Assembly: GCF_001632365.1 (NCBI RefSeq)
Contig: NW_024468521.1
Span: 474,926 to 538,925 of the forward strand
Direction: 5' to 3'
DNA: 64,000 nucleotides
From: Laetiporus sulphureus 93-53
Taxonomy: Eukaryota > Basidiomycota > Agaricomycetes > Polyporales > Laetiporaceae
Position 1 is the first letter of the stretch. Each line of letters starts with the position of its first letter. The notes under the pieces were generated by a model, which worked only from the letters and a program-made list of their open reading frames with translations, did not search any database and was not told the origin of the DNA. Shown here piece after piece: positions 12,249 to 23,464 of this stretch. Position numbers and translations under genes: made by a program.

Positions 12249-14930
12249 TTATAAAATGCGAGTATACCTCATTTCAAACTGCTCCATCAAGTCCACAACC
12301 TGTGCCAGATGCGTATAGCCCAGAACCTCCTGCTTGCCAGCAGCCAGAGCTCCAGCAGTCTTTACAACGTTCTTTATCTGCCGTCCATTGACCTTCCTCT
12401 CACCCAGATCACTCAGCTCTTCTTCTGTTAGCTGCCCATCTGCCAGATTTGCGTTGGCCTTGCGAATGAATGCCACCCAGATCTGGCGACGCGCATCAGG
12501 AGTGAGGTCCGGATACTTGAGTGAGACGTGAATGCGAGACTGGAATGCTTCGTCGAACACCCGAACCCGGTTCGTAGTTAAGAAGAGGATCCCGCGGAAA
12601 TACCTAGTCAAGGAGGTACATGAATCTGTTTGGTAAGCGTTGAGAAAGATACATATCACTTACTCGAGCTGCCTCAGGAAGACAGCAACCATGGCATTCC
12701 TGTCGAGGTGGTCCAATGAGCGTTGCTCAAGGAAAACATCCGCCTCATCGATGAGGACGACCGCATCCCATGCAGCCGATAGCTTGAGCACGTTTGACAA
12801 GTTTCTATCCAAATCTTGGGGTGTCGTTCCGAGTTCACCAGCATCTACGACATACAAGGGCTCTGGATAGATAAATAGGTGTGTGAATGATGGCAGAGGA
12901 TGGGACGGGCCTTATTCCGCTTACTTCGCAAATCTGTAAGCAGTGTCAGATTGAACAACATCCACACGAAACCTGATACTCGCATTCGGTGATTGCCTCG
13001 GCCGTCAAGGTTTTGCCTGTGCGACTCGTTAGCGTGTGAACATCAACCCAAATGTAGAAGTATGTACCTATCCCAGGATTGCCGAAGAGGTTGACTACAA
13101 GTCCGAGGCCTTTTCCAGCTATAAAGTCGTCGAAACCGGATGCCGCGCCCGCACTGTATGATCCCACGAGCGTCCGCAGGATCATCTTGTGTTGGTCCGT
13201 AATGACCAGCTGCGAGAAGACTTCGTCATTCCACTCGAACGTCTCCACCTGATCAATCGCAAATTCCACTGTTATCAAACGGTCAGAATGGCCGCTACTT
13301 GAACAAAGGCGCTACGCGATGTGAATGAAGTACACGTACGCCAACGCTTATCAGACAGACTGAATCCATAGACGACGGGCGTAGTGAGCAATAACTCTTC
13401 TTCTGACAGGCCGGTGGCTCCCGTGGTCGATGTTTGACCATTCGAAGCGGCGAGATTGCTGTTGAGGGTGTGTTTCTCGATGTTGCCTCCTAACAATGTT
13501 CTCGTAATTTCTGGATGTTTCGCATAGTTTGGCCAGTGCTCTACAAAGGTCTCTGCGGATTGAGGGATCAGGATATTTTAACATCACGACTAAGGGAAGG
13601 AAGGTTGGACACGAACTGCGATCAATCATAATTCGTGATTTCACCTGCGCAAAGGAGACGTTAGCTTGCGTGACGTTCAATGCCGTTCACGGCTCGGATG
13701 ACACGCACGCTGAACTTCACGTAGGAAGACTTCTCCCAGCAGGACGCCATGCCTTGATATGCAAGGTGATGGACCCCTCCAGCGATCGCGGCCCACTTTC
13801 TGCCGCGCTTGATCAATCGTTCTTTCAAACCCCTCGCGCCGCCGGGACCGGCGTAGTATTCAATAGGAAAGACATTCAAGCCCGAGATCTTCCTCGCGCC
13901 AGCAAAGCCGCAGACGCACAGCGCCGTTTGGAGACCTGCGTATCCGAATTCATGTATCATTTTCGTTCGGCGGCCTGGCTCGGGGACATTTGCTTCCACG
14001 TATACCACGTGGAGCCGCCACACGAAATCGTTATACTGGCCGTCATCATCTTTGCCGACTGCCAGGCCTGTGGGGTCGTAAACGGAGAGCAAACATCCTC
14101 CCAGTACCTTGCATAGTTCCGCATGCAGCAAGCGAACAGCTCGCGGCTCGCCCGTGACGGGACAAAGAGTGTAGAGGATGGTCTTGCCAGGGATATACAC
14201 CGCCCACAAAAGATCGAATGTAATTTCGCCATGGCGAAGCCACGACGACAGCGTGTCGAGGGTAGACGCGTACGTTGTGGTGAGGTAGGTTAGCAGATGG
14301 CTGAGGTGGGTGACCTTGAGGCGGGCAGGGTCGTTCTCCGGGGCAGTGTGTGCCGCGACAATCAACTTCGCTTGGTAAGCCTGCAGCTCACGCAGCCAGG
14401 AGAGGAAAATTTGCGGGTTGATCTGATGGGAATAAGTTAGTTGATGAGAGTGAGCGCAGGAGGACATACGCGGAGTTTTTTGGCGTTCCATGAGATGCCG
14501 TGGACGTGTCCTATGACTTCTTTCGCAACTTCGATGAGGTGCTTGCTATGAATCTCGAGTGATAGAATAACATCGTGTTTCTTGCCCTTGCCAGAGCGCG
14601 AAAAGTGACGGATCACCGAGAAGGCATACACCGCGTACTTCGAGCCCTCCCGTAGATCCTCGGATGCGGTCTCCAAAGGAGCCGGCCTGAGTACATACCT
14701 TTGCTCCTTCGGGTCGTACACCTCGTACAGATTCTTGACTTGCAGTACACTTCCTGGAGGACCGTCCGGAATGTCCTCCTGCTCGATTCCCTCCGCAGAG
14801 GGTACGTGATCAGTGACTTCACTCGAGGAATCAGAATCATCATCTGATTCCAAGATGAGGCCTGCGCGGAGATAAAGCAGGCCTCTCAGAATGATGACGG
14901 TGACTACTCACGGTATGGTGATCCTTCCAT
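12249..14930 (-). CDS. AAA+ ATPase, tandem copy 2
   Basis: Paralog of the gene at 7157-9923, same strand. The start is well placed: exon 1 is only 19 nt (14912-14930, MEGSPY plus one base), then a 50-nt intron (14862-14911) and exon 2 opening into an acidic stretch (ESDDDSDSSSEV) and the shared EQEDIPDGPPGS motif. Downstream come the N-terminal fungal region (about 13660-14430) and the AAA module: Walker A GNPGIGKT split by a 51-nt intron (13017-13067) at the same codon as in copy 1, Walker B VLIDEADVFLEQR, sensor 1 LFLTTNR and FQSRIH. All motifs are intact. The N-terminal leader differs completely from copy 1, which suggests the duplication captured different first exons or that they diverged. 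The stop at 12249 may be replaced by a small extra exon. Function unknown. Confidence 0.85.
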
Positions 14931-15527
14931 ATTTCTCTTGCGGTGTGAGATCGAAAGATATGCTTGAAAGGCGAGCGGGTTCGAGTCACAAAACGGCTTG
15001 CAGAAAGCTGTCGTACGGTTGAACCAACGCAGTTCTTATAGGTGCAGCCATGAGGCTATGTAGCGCCGAAGGGTGGTACTCTGCCTCATGGATGCCTCGA
15101 GAAAGTGCACTGCCAGAATACAAGCCATTATCGACTCCTCTGTATTTGGAACGTGTCCACAGTGCCCCGAGATTCCTGGCTTCGAACAAAGAAACGGAGC
15201 GCTGTGTTGAACGCAGGCGAAACACTTCAGTGCAATGTCTGTCGCCGACTTGTAGCAATGACTCACCACACCGAAGGCTTATCAAATGCGCGATCGTCAT
15301 CCTGGGTGTGCTGCAGAATGTTTGAGGTTACTTACATTTGACAAATTTTTTTTGCACAAGGTCCGCATGTCTATGGCCTTCGCGACATGGTCAACGAATA
15401 CCCATGTAACGCGCTACACATGACAGGGCTAGAATTCCTTGCGCGCTACAATGGTCCATCAGTCCTTGAAACGAGGCAGATAGAAGTTAAATGTGGTTTC
15501 ATCAATGAACAATCCTTAGTCGGAACC
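14931..15527. other. Intergenic spacer
   Basis: Upstream region of AAA+ copy 2 and the downstream side of the hydratase remnant. No supportable gene. The motif TTTTTTTTGCACAAGG near 15345 has a weak look-alike near 17175 (CACTTTGTACAAGGTCC), too short to interpret. Confidence 0.35.
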
Positions 15528-15927
15528 CTAATATAATTCACAGCCCACAATCCACGAGGCATTCCTCCCCTCCTCGGATATAGATGGTCGCTTCGCCATA
15601 AAGACACCCAGCGCTTCCATGTGGTCATTCATCTTCAGTGGAGACTCGTATGATGCACACTTGAAGTCTATATCTTGTCATACTTGTCAGCCGCATGCAA
15701 TGCTCCAATCAAGGAAAAGTATATACCTGTCTCTAGACTGATCTCGAGGGCACGGGAGATGGCTTGCGTTGCTGCTAGCGGTGCTATAGCGGATCAGTCA
15801 GAAAACAAAACGCTGTGCTCTTCTGCGAAGCAAGAAGCCACTTCACCATTTTGGGCGATCTCCCTAGCCACATCAAGCGCCTTGTCGAGCGCACTAGTAT
15901 ATGGATATGAGACATAGCCGACCACAC
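15528..15927 (-). pseudogene. C-terminal fragment of an enoyl-CoA hydratase (AUH-like)
   Basis: Three exon-like blocks splice into the C-terminal part of a crotonase-fold hydratase: VVGYVSYPYTSALDKALDVA, then REIAQN joined across an intron of about 52 nt to APLAATQAISRALEISLETG, then after a second intron CASYESPLKMNDHMEALGVF and MAKRPSISEEG. The order A..A...AREI..NAPLA....A...., ending in a GVF.AKRP block, matches the end of methylglutaconyl-CoA hydratase-type enzymes of leucine breakdown in mitochondria. The catalytic N-terminal half with the oxyanion-hole residues is not found upstream. A dioxygenase remnant on the same strand lies there instead, so this is a truncated relic. Less likely it is the last exons of a gene whose 5' exons I failed to see. 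Confidence 0.55.
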
Positions 15928-16020
15928 CTGCATATCGGAGATTACACTAACACGTATAAGCGCATACATAGAAGATACGTATTGAGCCGAAATGACAAAC
16001 TGACCCTGCATACTCTTTCA

Positions 16021-16591
16021 ACAGTTCGTGTACGCGGTGTTGCGGCTGTTCCGGATATTCTTCGTCCCACACCTTTCCGTAAAACATCCCGCGGATCTCG
16101 CCAAACTTGTTCGCGAGTGTCGTGAGTTCGCACTCCTCGTGGTACGTCTTTGGTTGGGTACGCCGGTGGTAAAAAGAAGGCCGTAACGGTTCAGCTGCGT
16201 GATAGCCTTCAGCATACCGGAAGGCGTCCGCAGACTCTCATATGGGAAAAATGAGTCCTTCGCCTTTTGCAACTCCGCAATGTCTCATTGCTTCGCGAAC
16301 TCGTTCCTGTGTAACGCGTTCGATTCTGGCGGAGGGGCGTATACTCCAGAAATTCCTTCGCCTAGTGCGGGTCATGTCCGGAGCTCCATGCCATATCCAC
16401 GCCATTTTCGGTGACCCTTATGCCATCAGGGGCGGGTTTGACATCCTCTCGAGTATCCGACGATCTGTGTACCTTTTGCCGGGTTGAGGGCTGCACGCAT
16501 TTCGGGCACTAGCAGGAATCGCGAAGTCATCTGTACGGAAACGATGAGCCACCATACGAGAGAGCAGAGCCGTCCGCAGTGGTTGTAGCAT
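16021..16591 (-). pseudogene. Broken TauD-family dioxygenase (trimethyllysine or butyrobetaine hydroxylase-like)
   Basis: Relic of a Fe(II)/2-oxoglutarate dioxygenase of the carnitine-synthesis type. It opens with a basic, mitochondrial-looking leader at 16591 (MLQPLRTALLSRMVAHR). Then come KPAPDGIRVTENGVDMAWSS, GHDPH, a stop, AKEFLEY, a stop before DIAELQKAKDSFFPYESL, then MLKAITQLNRYGLLFTTGVP and a FGEIRGMFYGKVWD block. A one-base shift follows, after which the other frame reads KNIRNSRNTAYTN. The YGLLF..GVP, G.IR..FYG..WD and N.AYT blocks are diagnostic for the family. The HxD...H iron-binding residues downstream of AYTN are missing. Two stops, one frameshift and a lost catalytic domain make it a pseudogene. 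Confidence 0.65.
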
Positions 16592-17392
16592 AGAGTTGAC
16601 TTCTGGAGAGCCATCTGCAGAGAGTTGCTAGCCGGAGTCGGTTCACCATGCAGCAGAGATACGCGAACGAAGTGGATTGAAGAGGAATGACCAGACTTGG
16701 CGGCCAGGTTCCCCCTCACCAGACTTCCGGTTCTTGCACAAACCATTTAAAGAAGCAACCATCTAGGAAAAAATCACTGACAAACACGAGATCAGAGAAT
16801 CTCCTTTCGAGCCCATAGCGTCGAAGAGACAAGGCAGCAGAATTCATGCGCGCAATTTCGAATATATGGGCGCTTATAGATGTTGAAATGCCGCCGGCTA
16901 TTTCCGCATAGGAAGGCCACCAGCGAATAATGTCACGGTTGGGGAGCTTTGACTCTTGCATGCTTTCTTGACATATTAACACAGAATACTGTGGATCTGA
17001 AAGCATTCGAGCGTTTCAAATTCTGTTGTAATGGCCGTCATGATCGTCTCTCAATCGAGCACGCTTCTCAGCTAACTCGCAACAGAATTACCGTGATTTA
17101 TGGTGTAGTGTACACCATTATAAGCATAGGGAAGAATCTCGCCGGGGCTGTAGTCAAGACGTAGCAGAAAAATCACTTTGTACAAGGTCCATATCTGTCC
17201 GGTCCCGTGTGGCTGGCGAGGTCGCATCATCGGAGCCTCCGACTTACACAATGCCTGTTGAAACCACTACATCCACGACACCTGCATCTTACACCCGGCA
17301 CCTCGTCGTCGAACCTGCCCCCCCAAGAGGTAAAAACAGCCAGCATGACGAGCCGTAACGGGCAGCGAGCGACTTCCGCGCGCCATGCCCTG
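16592..17392. other. Intergenic spacer
   Basis: No supportable gene. The open frame on the minus strand across 16716-17006 has no recognisable motif. This span separates the dioxygenase relic from the 3' end of the membrane-protein gene. Confidence 0.35.
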
Positions 17393-19284
17393 CTAATACA
17401 TACCATACACAGGTGGTAACGTACGATCACTCCCAGAGTTCCCATCCGTACCGAGTTTGTCCGCAATGTCCACAGTCTCCAGCGGCCCTCCCGCCAAACG
17501 CACCCCTCCGTCCTCCGCCCGACGAGGCGTGCGGGGCGGCACTGGCGGGTCCGGCAGCCTCCGCGACGCGTACGTTCGCTTGCTCTCCACACTGTATGCG
17601 TACGATACGCGGTTCGGGCACAGCGCTGGGACGCTCGGCCAGTTCGCCCCGAGCAGCTCTGCGGTGGTGAGGCTGTGCTGGCTCACCGGCGAGTCCAACG
17701 GCTGCGACAGCGATGTCGACGACAAGCCGGCGCTCGTGCGAGGCGACGTGTGTGGTTGTGAATATGGGTATGACTGTGTGCTGGTGGCATGGCCGCTCGT
17801 CAGTGGGTACGTGGACAGCATCGTCGACGGGCGCGAATCGTCGGCCGCACCGGCGGGTGGGGTCCACGTCCATTTGCTAGAGACGTCGTCACGCATGGGG
17901 CTCGGTGCGGAGTGCTCGGCGTACTCGTGGACTCTCCTCTGGTCGCACGGTGCAGCAAACCAGGAACAATGGGAGCTTTGTTGACTTCCACGGAATGCGC
18001 GGTGCCCACTGAATAGAGTGAAGTTCGAGCGTCTGTTTCGGACCCACCAAGTAACGCCGAACGAAGCGATAGCAACGACTATGATTGTGACGATGATAGC
18101 GACTGTGATCCCCATCCTCAGTCGCCCAGACGAGGAGGCAGCCTCCTGAGAGACAGCACTTGATGGATTTGAAGACGTGGCCGTAGGTGACGTGCTGGAC
18201 GAGACACTGGCGCCAGCTGCTGGCATCGTGGTGAACACTTGCATACTGGTGAATGATTCCACGAATATGCTGGGGGACTCGCTGTAAGGCGCAATCAAAG
18301 CGGTGTCGTTGTAGGCAGACACATAGAAGGGGATGGAGGTTGCAAGAGTGGCTGAAATACGGAATGCGCTCGCATTCGAAGTCATGCTAGCAGCACCATC
18401 ATCCGCCTGCGAAGAGGTACGAACGCCCGATGAAGGCGATGATGCCTTGTATGATGCTGAATACGATGGTCGGAGGGAAGAAACACTAGCGGAAGGCGAC
18501 CGTTTTCCAACGCGTTGCGTCACGGTGGCAGCGGTGATGTCAAGCGTCTGCAAATGAGATATCGCCGATGAGACCTCCCAAGGTGGGAGTTTATTGCTCA
18601 GTGGAGAAACAGCCGACGTTTCGGGAACCTGGGGTACACCCGTTGAAGGCAGAGACATACTGGAGGAATCTTTTGCAGTCGCCACGGCTGCAACAGAGCT
18701 CGATATTAGCGAGAGAGCATCAGTAGAGGTGGTTGAAGGGAATGTGTTCGCGCTCATCGGTGCGAGCAGAGACACATCTTTCTGTCTGCGTGAGAGGCAA
18801 GTGTCTCTGCGATGCCACCGCGTTGAGGTGTGCGGTGATATATATTCGATGTCCCACAACGTTGCGCGCAATAAGCCGTTGTCTCCCTGATGACCAACAT
18901 CATTCGAGAGGTCCTCCACGGCCACAGAGTGCAGGCTCAGATCGGCGCTGCAGTCGGCTTGATTCAGGTGATCGCTGCGTTTGATGGATGGCTCCTCGCT
19001 GCCGAGTGTAACAAAAGGAGTGTCTGGCAGTAGCGTTCAGCGGTCGTTCATAAGAGTTTGTGGTACATGGAAGGCATGATGGACGTATGCGGCTCACCTT
19101 GCGCATGCGCAATAGAACGTACTCGGTCCTCTTCTGAATGCGCAACGTCTCCACCAGAAGCTCCGGAGAATATCGATATATGCGCTACAGCCTCTCCAGC
19201 AGGGCTGGCAAGAGTGATCTTGATCCTGGCTGAGAACAGCGTCCACCAAATCACCAGCGAGCAAGTGAGTAGCATGGCCTGCAC
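17393..19284 (-). CDS. Ser/Thr-rich single-pass membrane protein
   Basis: Two-exon gene predicted to give 605 residues. Exon 1 (19098-19284) starts MQAMLLTCSLVIWWTLFSA, a signal-peptide-like segment. The 74-nt intron 19024-19097 (GTGAGC...GCCAG) joins ...AHAQ to D and TPFVTLGSEEPSIKRSD in exon 2 (17393-19023), in frame. The middle is a long Ser/Thr/Ala/Pro-rich, probably O-glycosylated ectodomain. It is followed by one transmembrane helix (MGITVAIIVTIIVVAIASFG, about 18035-18110), then WWVRNRR and a Pro/Ser-rich cytoplasmic tail with PDPPVPPRTPRR. This architecture is that of fungal Mid2/Wsc-like wall-stress or SKG6-type anchors. I see no WSC cysteine motif, so I give only the architecture. 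Function is not known from sequence. Confidence 0.75.
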
Positions 19285-21470
19285 GCTATCCGCGCATGCA
19301 AAGAACGAGCGCCTTGAAAAGACAGTAAGCTACAAAAGAACGACAGGGGCCGGCAGGGCGTGTAGAACGAGAGGCGGGCGGGGCGCAGGCGGGCGAGAGT
19401 TTGTGTGGACTCACCGGCAATGCACCATATTATGTGCGACAACTTCAATCTAGTTCGTTGGTCACTGACAGTTGGCAGTATCATCACAGCTCAGGATCAG
19501 GTCTGACTGAAGCGCACCGACAGGAAACGGCGAAGACGAAGCGTATATCGATGGGGAGGCAGCCATGGAAGCCAAGTGATGAACAGCGACGGCGTGGCGT
19601 ATGCAAGAGATCAACGGCGGGAGAACCAGGCACTGTTTCAACAGTGCGCAACTTCGCCATAGCCAGGGGCACGATGCGCAATTTGGGACAGAAAATCGAT
19701 GGACGCGATCAGAAGACATCCTAGCCGGCCCACGTTGGGCATGACATTTGCCAACTTGGCGTGACCGCGACCACAGTAGATGACGCTGAAATGGCAATCG
19801 GTATAATGCTTCAGATGCATTTACATACCACACATCCCAAAGATAGTCGTGCATTCATGCCTAAGCCACCTTCGATTCTGATGACAGGGTTGGTGTTGTA
19901 ACTCGCCATGTGCTCTGGATCACAGCGAAATCACTGCGTGGTGGCCGAAGTGCGTGAGGATCGCTAGCTTCCTGAATAAGGAGGTTAGCACACGGGCATG
20001 TCGACGTTTCCCGCGCCCGAGATGTCGGGGCCTCATCGATATGCTGTACAGTGCGCGACTGTTCGGTTCGCGTTCGTCATTTCATTTGCACATGCGCAAA
20101 AAGTCAGACAAGACTCACCATAATGTAGCAGTAACTATCATATGGAAGCCAAGGACAAATAAACTTAGAGATTGCCGGAGACAGGGAGTGATCCTCGAGT
20201 TGTTCAACGTCACCGGAGGATCAACCCAATGACAGTCGAGATTGATCGACAGAAAATCAAGCTAGTGCTTTGGTTCAGACGCGAACTCCAAAGTATTCCG
20301 CTGTATGCAGTGGCCGACGAGTAGAACGCAGAGACGAGAGTGAGAGGTCACTGAAGACCTCAGATCCACACCCGCGGAGGCTCCTCGTCGCCTCGAGCTT
20401 TGGCATGATTTATCGCTACTGGCGACCAACAGAATCAGAAAGTGCTATGCAAGACCGATGAATGATCCTTTGAGAACGGAGCGTGCTCGATACCGGTCGC
20501 TTCCATTTATACTTTCGCCAGTGCCTGCTGATGATCATAGCTTCCGGGACGCCAGAGATCAGACGACCTGAGACACGTAGCCATACGACCCAAAGACATC
20601 TTCAGGTGGTATGTCACGATCCATCGTGTGGTGAATGTCCATGTGTTCTCAGTGTACGCATCTGTCGCGAAAGCAAGCCTCCACTCTGAACCAGGGGCAT
20701 CCTGAGTTGCGAGGATCAAGCCGAGTGATGTCCGAGCTACCGGCTGCCAGGACCAGTCCAAAGTCAACGTCAACCGCCTCCAGCCGCAAGCAGAAAGTTC
20801 GTTCACGACTAGTGCGCGCAAAGCAGAGACCTGATATCATCGCACGCCGGATAGCAAAGTATCTAGCCAAGGCTACCTCACCCGCCCACAGGGCTCCCGT
20901 CGTCCTCAGCTTCGCCAGAGATCGCCAAAGTCGTCATCGTGAAGATGCCGCTGTCGTGTTCCCTGGTGCATATGACGCCTTAGTATGCGGGAATCCGCTG
21001 CGGCCGGTCGTGCAGTAAAGGACGTCTTGGCGCAGTTCTTGATACAGCATCGCCGAAGCAAGTGCGAGCGATGCAACCTGGGTGTGGTGCATAAAGGGCG
21101 CCGCGGATGGCGGGAGTCAAATAAGTCGAGGTGGTGTAACACCATCCGCCAATGAAGTTAGACTGTTCCTCGTGGTTCGCGAATCGCAAAGCACGCCATT
21201 TCTGAGCCAAGTCGCTGTTCCGTCGCTGATGATGAGGGCGAAGGTTACAAGAAATATATATCCTTGCTGCCGTCTTCCATCTGTAATATACGCGCGGCCT
21301 CGAGTGCACGAGAGAAAATGTGGACTCGTTCGTCCCCATGGCCAGCGACCGGCAACACGAATTGTGGCGGAAGGTAACGAGGAGGCGGCCGCTCACGTGC
21401 GTCTTTGGCGCCTACATTACGTCATATCGAAATCAGTCTGAGATTGCTATGATCAGCAGCTCGCGATAAC
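19285..21470. other. Intergenic or unresolved stretch
   Basis: About 2.2 kb. Several minus-strand frames of 70-140 codons lie between 20500 and 21400 but they interrupt each other and do not chain across plausible introns, and none carries a motif I know. A degenerate gene is possible; I do not call one. Confidence 0.35.
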
Positions 21471-21473
21471 TCC

Positions 21474-21485
21474 TGCATAAATAAC
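21474..21485 (+). promoter_or_regulatory. TATA-like box and pyrimidine-rich leader of the SOD gene
   Basis: A GCATAAATAAC element lies about 100 bases before the SOD start codon and is followed by a C/T-rich leader (about 21495-21545). This is a common arrangement in highly expressed fungal genes. The start at 21579 is preceded by CACC, a good fungal initiation context. Confidence 0.45.
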
Positions 21486-21578
21486 AGGCCCCTGGCCTAC
21501 CATCCCTTTCTCTTCGACGCCCACGACCCCCGTCTTCCCACCGCAGATCCTCCTTCCTGCCACCAGCCAGCGAACACC

Positions 21579-22380
21579 ATGTCCGGCCAGCACACGCTCC
21601 CCGACCTCCCGTATCCCTACGACGCGCTTGAGCCGTACATCTCGCGCCAGATCATGGAGCTCCACCACAAGAAGCACCACCAGACGTACGTGAACGCGCT
21701 CAACGCGGCCGAGCAGGCATATGCCAAGACGAGCTCCCCGCGCGAACGCATCGCGCTCCAGTCCGCGCTCAAGTTTAACGGCGGTGGTGCGTGTTTTCTC
21801 GCTGAGTAACGTTTCGGAGCGGATGGCCGAACTGCGCCCGCGCGCCCGATATAGGGCACATCAATCACTCGCTTTTCTGGAAGAATCTCGCGCCCTCGGC
21901 GTCCGAGAAGAAGGGCAACGGCGGCGTCCTCAAAGACGGTCCCTTCAAGACCGCGCTGCTCGAAACGTTCGGCACCTTTGACAAGTTCAAGAAGGAGTTC
22001 AACACCTTGACCGCGAGCATCCAGGGCTCTGGCTGGGGCTGGCTCGTGCGTAGCACTTATGTATCCTGGGTACCATTCCTCTGACTTGCTGACGTGCATG
22101 CAGGGCCTGAACCCGCAGACCAAGCGCCTTGAGCTGACCACCACGGCGAACCAGGATCCTCTCCTTACCCACATCCCCATCATTGGTGTCGATATCTGGG
22201 AGCACGCCTTCTACCTCCAGTACCTCAATGTCAAGGTCGACGTGAGTTTCCCTCGTTCTCGCCTTTGTGCCGCGGTTGACCGTGCATCTTCAGTACCTCA
22301 ACGCTATCTGGAATGTCATCAACTTTGACGAGGCTGAGGAGCGCTACCTCGCAGCCCTGAGCGGCAACGTCAAGCTCTAA
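21579..22380 (+). CDS. Manganese-type superoxide dismutase, no targeting leader
   Basis: Converts superoxide to hydrogen peroxide and oxygen. Four exons splice cleanly: 21579-21786, 21855-22045, 22104-22241 and 22294-22380, total 624 nt, 207 residues. Metal ligands are visible: the first His in [16 protein letters not shown], the second in [11 protein letters not shown], and Asp and His in [12 protein letters not shown]. The GSGWGWL block lies between them. The protein begins [20 protein letters not shown], so the mature domain starts almost at residue 1 and there is no mitochondrial presequence; a cytosolic location is inferred. Family and structure are certain. Mn rather than Fe preference is inferred from overall similarity to fungal enzymes. 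Confidence 0.96.
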
Positions 22381-23464
22381 GTTATTCGTGATGACGACCG
22401 ATCTGTGATGTGCCGTCGGGAAGAGAGCGCCGAAAAGACAGAATGAAGCGAAAACTCAATTGTACTATGAAAACTGCTATGTACCGATTCATTCGCAATG
22501 AAATCTTGTGCGAGTTGCCTTGATGAATGACAGATACCAATCATCGCATGTGGCTGGCGAGCGCATTCGGTCAAGTAGAGGCTGTAGTATGACATCCCAC
22601 CCTACCCGGACGCATACACCCACCCATTGTCTTTGCCACTCCATTTAAAGTTGTCAGAATTTTCTTTTCAAAAAGAAATCAGTCGATGGCAACTGCACCA
22701 GTGTTCTTCACACGGCCCTTTGTCTTATAACTGGAGCTTCATGCAACATGTTTGTATCCTTTCCTGCAGCCTGCTCTGGTTTAGCGTTGACGCTCTTGGT
22801 CGACAGTGGTCATGAACCGCCACCACTGACATTTTCGTAAACAGTCATCATGTCACAACCATCGTTGCCCCGATCGATGAACTGGTGTCAATGACTCGGA
22901 CTCGCTGTACCTAACATCTTGAACTGTGATATTTAACAAACCGTTTCGGTGGTCGAATGCTCGCTTTGAGTCACTGTACGATGGCTTGGCTACGCAAGGT
23001 TTATCCCGAACTTCAAGGGGTCTCGAGAAGCTGTGATTCAGCAAGATCCGGCTCTTAGGCTTATGGCATGCTCCAGCAATTTGCGTGCAGAAGAATCGGC
23101 AATTTGCATCTTGACATTGTCGGAGAGCTGGGACCTGATACCTGGAGCCTTATAAGGAAATATTTATCTTGGTAGGCAAATATCGTTTGTGTCACAAGGT
23201 CGATGAACGCTCAACAAGCTGCTCAGCTGAGACTCGCGTGGGACAGCTGCGCAGTGGTGAGCTTCGCTTGCACCAACTATTTCACAGAGGGGCAAGCTGA
23301 AGGGTTCTGCCGAAGTCAAATTCTACTGCATTGCGACCCTTGTCCTTGGTCTTGACCAACGCCACTCGAGATCGCCTTTTAACGCGACATGCATCTCTTA
23401 TCTCTAGCTCTCTTGCTCGGTCTTTTCCCTCTTCAATTGCCAGTGAGGCTCATCTTGACTTAGC
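22381..23464. other. SOD 3' flank and MFS1 upstream spacer
   Basis: No gene seen. From about 22560 the sequence matches 27840-28427 in blocks (for example CATCCCACCCTACCCGG at 22593 and 27846, and GATCGATGAACTGGTGT near 22871 and 28228). From about 23060 it matches 55300-55715. It is the left part of the tandem duplication unit and should hold the promoter of the first MFS gene. Confidence 0.5.

Noticed and set aside
14950..15010. GGGTTCGAGTC resembling a tRNA T-loop
   Set aside because: No matching acceptor stem, anticodon stem or D-loop at the right distances.
20507..21396. Overlapping minus-strand frames of 70-140 codons upstream of the SOD gene
   Set aside because: They lie in different frames with stops between them, no consistent splice joints and no family motif; more likely chance frames in GC-rich DNA.
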